Shown: in pieces, positions 5,624 through 9,271 of the stretch
Position numbering within the stretch: the stretch's first letter is position 1
Layout: the number at the start of each line of letters is the position of its first letter
Source: an uncultured Clostridia bacterium
GTDB lineage: Bacteria; Bacillota; Clostridia; Christensenellales; Borkfalkiaceae
Assembly: GCA_947628555.1 (NCBI GenBank)
Contig: CANRAI010000044.1
Location: 1 to 9,271, forward strand
Length of the DNA stretch: 9,271 nt
Reading direction: 5' to 3'
Notes under the pieces: generated by a model
The model's input: the letters and a program-made list of their open reading frames with translations, nothing else
Database searches by the model: none
What the model was told of the DNA's origin: nothing
Position numbers and translations under genes: made by a program

Positions 5624-5662
5624 AGCGCCCGATTTGAACCCAAACGATTCAAATCGGGCGCT
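5624..5662. terminator. Terminator-like hairpin closing the tRNA-remnant region
   Basis: A perfect 15-bp stem, AGCGCCCGATTTGAA (5624-5638) with TTCAAATCGGGCGCT (5648-5662), has a 9-base loop and is followed by TTCTTTGT. It is the third long hairpin in 380 bp directly behind a CTGCGCCA-type sequence. It may also block transcription arriving from radC on the other strand, although no T-run is present on that side. Confidence 0.7.
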
Positions 5663-5704
5663 TTCTTTGTAAAACTCCACTACTATAAATTAAATAATTA
5701 TTTT

Positions 5705-5748
5705 CAATTCCAGAAAATTTTAACTAATTATAAAAAGCGCTGGAATTG
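5705..5748 (-). other. Inverted repeat downstream of radC (weak terminator candidate)
   Basis: CAATTCCAG (5705-5713) and CTGGAATTG (5740-5748) form a 9-bp inverted repeat around 26 AT-rich bases. It lies 13 bp beyond the radC stop. On the minus strand it is followed by GAAAATAATTATTTAATTT, which is AT-rich but has no clean T-run. It may be the end of the ligase-radC transcript, but with low certainty. Confidence 0.4.
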
Positions 5749-5760
5749 TCCGTTTTCGGG

Positions 5761-6492
5761 TCAATTTCCGTTTTTTAAAACCTGTTTATCCAAACTGAGA
5801 ATGTTGGCAATATTGTAGGCGCGTTTAATTTTATCTATCCTGCCCGCGTTGAAATAGCTGTAAATTCCCTCCGCGGAATAAATGCAGTGGTCGTACAGCA
5901 CCACGTTGTTAAAACTGCACAGCATCTGCACTTCGGCTGTGAAATCGTCGTCCTTTTCGGACGGCTGCGAACTGCCCGAAAGGTGATTGTGGGCTATAAG
6001 TAACCCGTAGGGCTTCTGCGTGGCGATAAGCGCGCTTATCTCTTCGCTGTCCACGGTCACGCCGTGAGCTTCGTTGTTCGTGCGGGAAAAAATATGCTTT
6101 ACCTTTCCGTTTTTCTCGCAGAAATAAATTTCAAGCACTTCGGCAGAGCGATTTTTAAGCCGCTCCGAAGTAAAAGTCTTGAAATCGCCGTAATTTTTCA
6201 ACAAAACTTCGCGGCGGTCGGAAGAATATGCCGCCGCGGAAACCGAGCCCACTACTTTAAGATAATTAGCCACGCTTTCGCCCACGCCCTCAACGGCTTT
6301 AAGCTGGGACGCTTCCGCTTCGAGTACGCCTTTCAAAGAGCCGAAGGCGTCCAAAAGCGCGTGCGCAATCGGATTAGTGTTCTTCCGCGGGAACGCGTTG
6401 AAAAGCAGCATTTCCAAAAGTTCGTGGTCGTGCAGAAATCCGTCGGAATTCAGCCTTTCGTAAAGCCGCTGCCTGTGCCCCGCGTGGTTCAT
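5761..6492 (-). CDS. radC: RadC-family JAMM/MPN domain protein
   Basis: A 243-residue member of the RadC family. An N-terminal part (about 20-85) contains a helix-hairpin-helix-like segment, LKAVEGVGESVANYLKVVG (64-82). The C-terminal RadC/JAB domain (about 100-225) has the complete zinc-binding JAMM signature H168-N-H170-x7-S178-x2-D181, with an upstream acidic pair E150/E151. The usual HNHPSG is HNHLSG here. Despite its name the family has no firmly established role in DNA repair; a DNA-related or peptidase-like function is inferred from the metal site only. The ATG at 6492 overlaps the stop of the upstream membrane-protein gene as ATGA (6492-6489), so translation is probably coupled. It is last in its operon, and its 3' end faces the tRNA-Ser region. 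Confidence 0.93.
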   Translation of the reverse strand: MNHAGHRQRLYERLNSDGFLHDHELLEMLLFNAFPRKNTNPIAHALLDAFGSLKGVLEAEASQLKAVEGVGESVANYLKVVGSVSAAAYSSDRREVLLKNYGDFKTFTSERLKNRSAEVLEIYFCEKNGKVKHIFSRTNNEAHGVTVDSEEISALIATQKPYGLLIAHNHLSGSSQPSEKDDDFTAEVQMLCSFNNVVLYDHCIYSAEGIYSYFNAGRIDKIKRAYNIANILSLDKQVLKNGN

Positions 6493-7925
6493 TTAATCAC
6501 CGCCTTCGACTGCGTAGCCTCGCCCAAAACAAAGGGCAAAAGAGCGCTGTACATAAGATTGGGCAAAATATTGAACATATGGTTGTCGAACAGCGAAATT
6601 ACCAAAAGCCCGACTACCGAAGCCGCAATAAACGCCTTTTTTACAGTCGGCTTTTTAGCGAAAGCGATAAAAGTCTGCACTCTGTGGACAAGATATGCCG
6701 TAAATCCTACTATCCCGCACGCCGCCAGAAGTTCGGCGAAGGTGTTGCAGGCAAATTCGGGCACGAAAGCAAGCCCCGTGAAATCGCAATCGTGATAATT
6801 CAGATTAAAGCCCGCGCCAAATATGGGGTGATCTACAAAGAAGCGCATTGCGGTGTTCAGAAGTTCGATTCTGCCGTTGCCGAAAAACATTCCGTTCTCG
6901 TCGAAAAGGTTATCGAATATGCTGCCCAAAAGCTTTATAATCGCATCCCATTTGACTATTACCGTAATTGCACCCGCAAGAATCAATATGCCCGCCGTAA
7001 TGACGTTCGCCCTGCGGGATTTTTTGTTTATAAGCGCAAGCAAAAGCGAAACGGGATAGACAACCGCTATACCTATCATGGATTGGCGGCTGGTAGTCAG
7101 GAAAACACAAACCGCAAGAACGGTCGCGTAAATCATAAATCCGAAGCCGTACTTATATTGCGTAGAAAGCATCATGACCGGGGGCACGCACAATACAAAC
7201 AGCATGCCTATGGTATTCCATACTCCCCAGCCTAATACCACCATTTCTTTTATTATTTCGCCGTCCGCGTCCAACATTCCCCTGCCGTTGCTTATGTACA
7301 GTACGGCAAGTTCCGTTACGAGAACGGTGGACAGGGCGAGAAAGCCGAAGCAGATTTTTTTGTAATTTTCGGAAGTCAGGGTTACATTTCCCGAAATCAC
7401 CACGAAAATCGCCAAATAAACCGCAGCCATGACAAGTCCGTAAATAAAGTCGAAAACCGAATAGTTTGCCTTCCCCAAACCGTTTAAAAGGAAAGCTCCC
7501 GCAAGGACGCACAGCCCGAAAAATACGGGCGTAGGTTTGAAAGTTTTCGTCTTATAAAGCATAACGAATCTTGCAATAATCGCGGCTATAACCAAAGAGA
7601 GCACCACGCCTATCTGCGCTAGATTAGCCGTCCGCATAAAATAGCCCGGGTCGGCCGCCGTTATCATTAACGACGTCGTATGCTTAACCGACACGAACAC
7701 GCTGAAAAAGAAAAGGTGGGAAACAAAAGGCGTCAAATCGTCCAAAAGCAGCAGCATTGCCACCGACGCCGCCGCAAGATAATATATGGAAACCATATCC
7801 CACCCTAGATAATAGCACAGCATTATCACGGCGGCGGTAAAAAAAGGAAAGACGTGAGAGGACAAAATTATCCGAAGCACGTCTTTTAAACTTTTACCCT
7901 TTAATTGGCCGAAAGGATTACGCAC
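6489..7925 (-). CDS. O-antigen ligase/polymerase-like polytopic membrane protein (Wzy_C family)
   Basis: About 478 residues with some 13 hydrophobic segments. Numbered from the upstream GTG at 7937, they lie at about 30-44, 50-66, 72-84, 106-126, 137-153, 163-182, 193-213, 236-256, 264-281, 285-303, 311-328, then 401-420, 434-450 and 456-472. A large extracytoplasmic loop lies between the last two groups. Motifs of the O-antigen ligase family are present: TTSRQSMIG (281-289), FGNGR (352-356), HPIFGAGF (370-377) and NTFAELLAACGIVGF (398-412). Such proteins join or polymerise lipid-linked sugars at the outer face of the membrane. In Gram-positives they serve capsule or wall polymer assembly or glycosylation. 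The HN pair usual before the last motif is CN here (C397). The GTG at 7925 has GGAG 6 bases upstream; a GTG at 7937 is also open but lacks a ribosome binding site. A perfect promoter lies just upstream. Confidence 0.8.
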   Translation of the reverse strand: MRNPFGQLKGKSLKDVLRIILSSHVFPFFTAAVIMLCYYLGWDMVSIYYLAAASVAMLLLLDDLTPFVSHLFFFSVFVSVKHTTSLMITAADPGYFMRTANLAQIGVVLSLVIAAIIARFVMLYKTKTFKPTPVFFGLCVLAGAFLLNGLGKANYSVFDFIYGLVMAAVYLAIFVVISGNVTLTSENYKKICFGFLALSTVLVTELAVLYISNGRGMLDADGEIIKEMVVLGWGVWNTIGMLFVLCVPPVMMLSTQYKYGFGFMIYATVLAVCVFLTTSRQSMIGIAVVYPVSLLLALINKKSRRANVITAGILILAGAITVIVKWDAIIKLLGSIFDNLFDENGMFFGNGRIELLNTAMRFFVDHPIFGAGFNLNYHDCDFTGLAFVPEFACNTFAELLAACGIVGFTAYLVHRVQTFIAFAKKPTVKKAFIAASVVGLLVISLFDNHMFNILPNLMYSALLPFVLGEATQSKAVIK

Positions 7926-7958
7926 AGTATTCTCCACAAAAATGTGATTACAAAATGT

Positions 7959-7987
7959 ATTATACTACGTAATTCAGCATTTGTCAA
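7959..7987 (-). promoter_or_regulatory. Perfect consensus sigma-A promoter of the ligase-radC operon
   Basis: On the minus strand TTGACA (7987-7982), a 17-bp spacer and TATAAT (7964-7959) match the consensus at every position. The predicted start near 7952 gives a leader of only about 15-27 bases before the candidate GTG starts. No operator-like inverted repeat overlaps it. Confidence 0.85.
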
Positions 7988-8051
7988 CATAAAAGCAAAG
8001 TTTGCAATTCAATTCGGCGCCGCGCAATTCCAAAGAAAATGTCCGCCTCTA

Positions 8052-8080
8052 TTGACTCGCGAACCGATTTGTGTTAAAAT
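8052..8080 (+). promoter_or_regulatory. Extended -10 promoter giving a probably leaderless phosphatase mRNA
   Basis: TTGACT (8052-8057), a 17-bp spacer and TAAAAT (8075-8080), with an extended TG at 8072-8073. Transcription should begin 6-7 bases after the -10, at 8086-8087, which is the ATG of the phosphatase gene. It is arranged back to back with the ligase promoter, 65 bp apart. Confidence 0.75.
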
Positions 8081-8086
8081 GTATAT

Positions 8087-8893
8087 ATGCGTATAGAAGC
8101 ACTTGAACTGAAAAACACGAAGAATATGCGCGATATGGGCGGAATACCCGCCGCGGACGGGCGAAAGATAAAGAAGGGCAAACTTATAAGAAGCGGCAGG
8201 ATTTGTAAACTTCCCGAAAGCGCGAAGAAAGCCCTTGAAAATATGCGTATTGACGCCGTTATAGATATGCGCTCTCCCAAAGAAATCGAGGAACACCCGC
8301 CCACTTTGCTGGAAGGGGCGGTTTACCATTATTTTCCGCTTACCACCACCGCCACAAGCGAAATCCTTACGGGCAAAAGCATGGCGAAGATACAGTACGC
8401 GCAGAGCAAACGCATTAAAAACGAATTCGGTACGGCGGAAAATTATATGAACGAGATGTATAAAATCATCGTGTTCGACCCCACCTCGCAGGAAAAATTA
8501 AAAAAAATTTTCAGGCTTTTCATCGAAGAGGAAAATTGCATACTGTTTCACTGCAATTCGGGCACGGACCGGACGGGAATAGTGGCAATGCTGCTTGAAT
8601 CGGCGCTCGGCGTGGATAAGGAAACCATTGTGGAGGACTATATGGCAAGCCGCCGCATCCAATTACGCCGCCGAACCTGCCAGAGAATATTGCTTGCTCC
8701 CGCTCCCGTGAGGCTGTGCTTCAAAAAACTGCTGTTCGCAATGATGCTGCCGCGGCCGCAGTATATTATCCGCCTTATGGAGGAAATAGAGCGGCGTTAC
8801 GGCTCTGTTGCAGGCTATGTGGAAACCGTCCTCGAAGTGACGGCAGAAGAAAGGGAAATTTTAAAAAATAAATATCTTGAAAATAAAATGTAG
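8087..8893 (+). CDS. Tyrosine-protein/lipid phosphatase (Y_phosphatase3, MptpB/LipA-like)
   Basis: A 268-residue cysteine-dependent phosphatase. The N-terminal KNMRDMGG (12-19) is the family's NFRDLGG motif. VIDMRSPKEIEEHPP (58-72) is the conserved DLRS-E-P region, and the P-loop HCNSGTDRTG (155-164) holds the catalytic Cys156 and Arg162 of the CX5R signature. A C-terminal helical region follows (about 175-260). The members best known to me remove phosphate from protein tyrosine or phosphoinositides; the substrate here is unknown. The usual Lys of HCxxGKDRTG is Thr160. There is no signal peptide or membrane anchor, so it is probably cytosolic. The ATG at 8087 is forced: an in-frame TAA lies at 8075-8077 and the first conserved motif begins at residue 12. 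No Shine-Dalgarno sequence exists, which fits the leaderless promoter. It is a single-gene unit, closed by the terminator at 8913. Confidence 0.9.
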   Translation: MRIEALELKNTKNMRDMGGIPAADGRKIKKGKLIRSGRICKLPESAKKALENMRIDAVIDMRSPKEIEEHPPTLLEGAVYHYFPLTTTATSEILTGKSMAKIQYAQSKRIKNEFGTAENYMNEMYKIIVFDPTSQEKLKKIFRLFIEEENCILFHCNSGTDRTGIVAMLLESALGVDKETIVEDYMASRRIQLRRRTCQRILLAPAPVRLCFKKLLFAMMLPRPQYIIRLMEEIERRYGSVAGYVETVLEVTAEEREILKNKYLENKM

Positions 8894-8912
8894 TACATAT
8901 AGCGTTTAATAT

Positions 8913-8950
8913 AAGCCGCGCGGGCTTCGCAGCCCGCGCGGCTTTGTTTG
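8913..8950 (+). terminator. Intrinsic terminator of the phosphatase gene
   Basis: A perfect 14-bp stem, AAGCCGCGCGGGCT (8913-8926) with AGCCCGCGCGGCTT (8931-8944), closes a TCGC loop and is followed by TGTTTG. It lies 20 bases after the stop codon. Confidence 0.88.
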
Positions 8951-9034
8951 CGCCCAAAAAAGGGCGGCATGTTATTTGTTTTACGCCCCCAAAAGGGGCG
9001 GTATGTTTTTGTATAAGCCAGAAAAAAGCGGCTT
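8951..9034. repeat. Degenerate series of ~32-bp hairpin units between phosphatase and glmS
   Basis: Three consecutive units each contain a short GC stem around an A-rich loop, followed by a T-rich stretch: CGCCC/GGGCG (8951-8955, 8962-8966), CGCCCC/GGGGCG (8984-8989, 8995-9000) and AAGCC/GGCTT (9015-9019, 9030-9034). The linkers are alike (GGCGGCATGTT, GGCGGTATGTT, GCGGCTTGTT), with a period of about 32-33 bases. On the minus strand they could act as serial weak terminators for glmS. No coding signal is seen in 9035-9108. Confidence 0.5.
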
Positions 9035-9108
9035 GTTACATTGTTTGCGTCGGGTGCGGCGGTTTGATTTTACATATATTCAGATATACAAGTGTACAAC
9101 CGCGAATT

Positions 9109-9271
9109 TCACTCGACTGTTACGCTTTTTGCGAGATTTCTCGGCTTGTCGGGGTCGCGCCCCATAATCACCGCAGTGCGGTATGCAAGGAGCTGCAAAG
9201 CCGCCGCCGAAACAAGTGGCGACAGGAATTTATCACATTCGGGAAGGGGAATGATTTCCGCCACTTGTTTC
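9109..9271 (-). CDS. glmS: Glutamine--fructose-6-phosphate aminotransferase, C-terminal end (partial)
   Basis: Only the last 53 complete codons and the TGA stop (9111-9109) are inside the window; the rest lies to the right. The peptide contains FLSPLVSAAALQLLAY and ends MGRDPDKPRNLAKSVTVE, the hallmark C-terminus of GlmS, which lies in the sugar-isomerising (SIS) half of the enzyme. GlmS makes glucosamine-6-phosphate from fructose-6-phosphate and glutamine, the first committed step toward UDP-GlcNAc for peptidoglycan and other wall glycans. The catalytic N-terminal Cys and any glmS ribozyme upstream are not visible. It converges with the phosphatase gene across the small hairpin series. Confidence 0.95.
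   Translation of the reverse strand, partial: KQVAEIIPLPECDKFLSPLVSAAALQLLAYRTAVIMGRDPDKPRNLAKSVTVE

Noticed and set aside
4980..5680. Several long minus-strand open frames with peptides such as ERGIRTPG, AQREGFEPP and LAQREGF
   Set aside because: These are the classic false proteins read from the antisense of tRNA-Ser; the repeated peptides come from the duplicated tRNA tail. They lack ribosome binding sites and overlap terminators.
5202..5818. Plus-strand open frames through the tRNA and its remnants (5202-5387 and 5504-5818)
   Set aside because: They run through the tRNA, perfect terminator stems and the end of radC; no protein family character and no ribosome binding site.
6064..6795. 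Plus-strand open frame opposite radC and the ligase-like gene
   Set aside because: Antisense shadow; the minus-strand frames carry clear JAMM and membrane-protein signatures and share an ATGA junction.
8976..9167. Small plus-strand frame beginning MFYAPKRGGMFLYKP
   Set aside because: It is read from the hairpin repeat units and runs into the antisense of the glmS 3' end; no ribosome binding site or family match.

Overview
The window looks like ordinary chromosome from an uncultured member of the Bacillota, probably class Clostridia. The evidence is the grpE-dnaK-dnaJ gene order, a short Gram-positive-type DnaK, AGGAG ribosome binding sites, TTGACA/TATAAT promoters, intrinsic terminators with long perfect stems, a tRNA with an encoded CCA end, and consensus DnaA boxes. 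A Christensenellales-like lineage is possible, but that is a guess. No transposase, integrase, CRISPR array, toxin-antitoxin pair or defence gene is visible.

Layout, left to right. (1) 1-807, plus strand: the 3' part of a DUF3737 right-handed beta-helix protein, closed by a bidirectional terminator. (2) 862-1100: an AT-rich gap with five perfect DnaA boxes and one near-perfect box. It lies between two convergent transcription units and is either a replication origin or, given the convergence, a DnaA-titration site. (3) 1101-4764, minus strand: the grpE-dnaK-dnaJ chaperone operon, without hrcA or a CIRCE operator next to it, and with a perfect palindrome between dnaK and dnaJ. (4) 4778-5760: almost 1 kb without protein genes. 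It holds a strong plus-strand promoter, a structured leader, a broken 5' copy of a tRNA-Ser, an intact tRNA-Ser(UGA), and three successive tRNA-3'-end-plus-terminator modules, one intact and two remnants. (5) 5761-7925, minus strand: a polytopic O-antigen ligase/polymerase-like protein translationally coupled to a RadC-family JAMM protein, driven by a perfect consensus promoter. (6) 8087-8893, plus strand: an atypical tyrosine/lipid phosphatase whose promoter places the transcript start at or next to the ATG, so its mRNA is probably leaderless. (7) 8913-9108: a terminator followed by a degenerate series of small hairpins. (8) 9109-9271, minus strand: the C-terminus of GlmS.

Functionally, GrpE, DnaK and DnaJ form one folding machine. 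The ligase-like protein and GlmS both belong to envelope or glycan biosynthesis but are separate units. The signals that known genes do not explain are the DnaA-box cluster and the tRNA-Ser fragment array. No obviously new multi-gene system is present.
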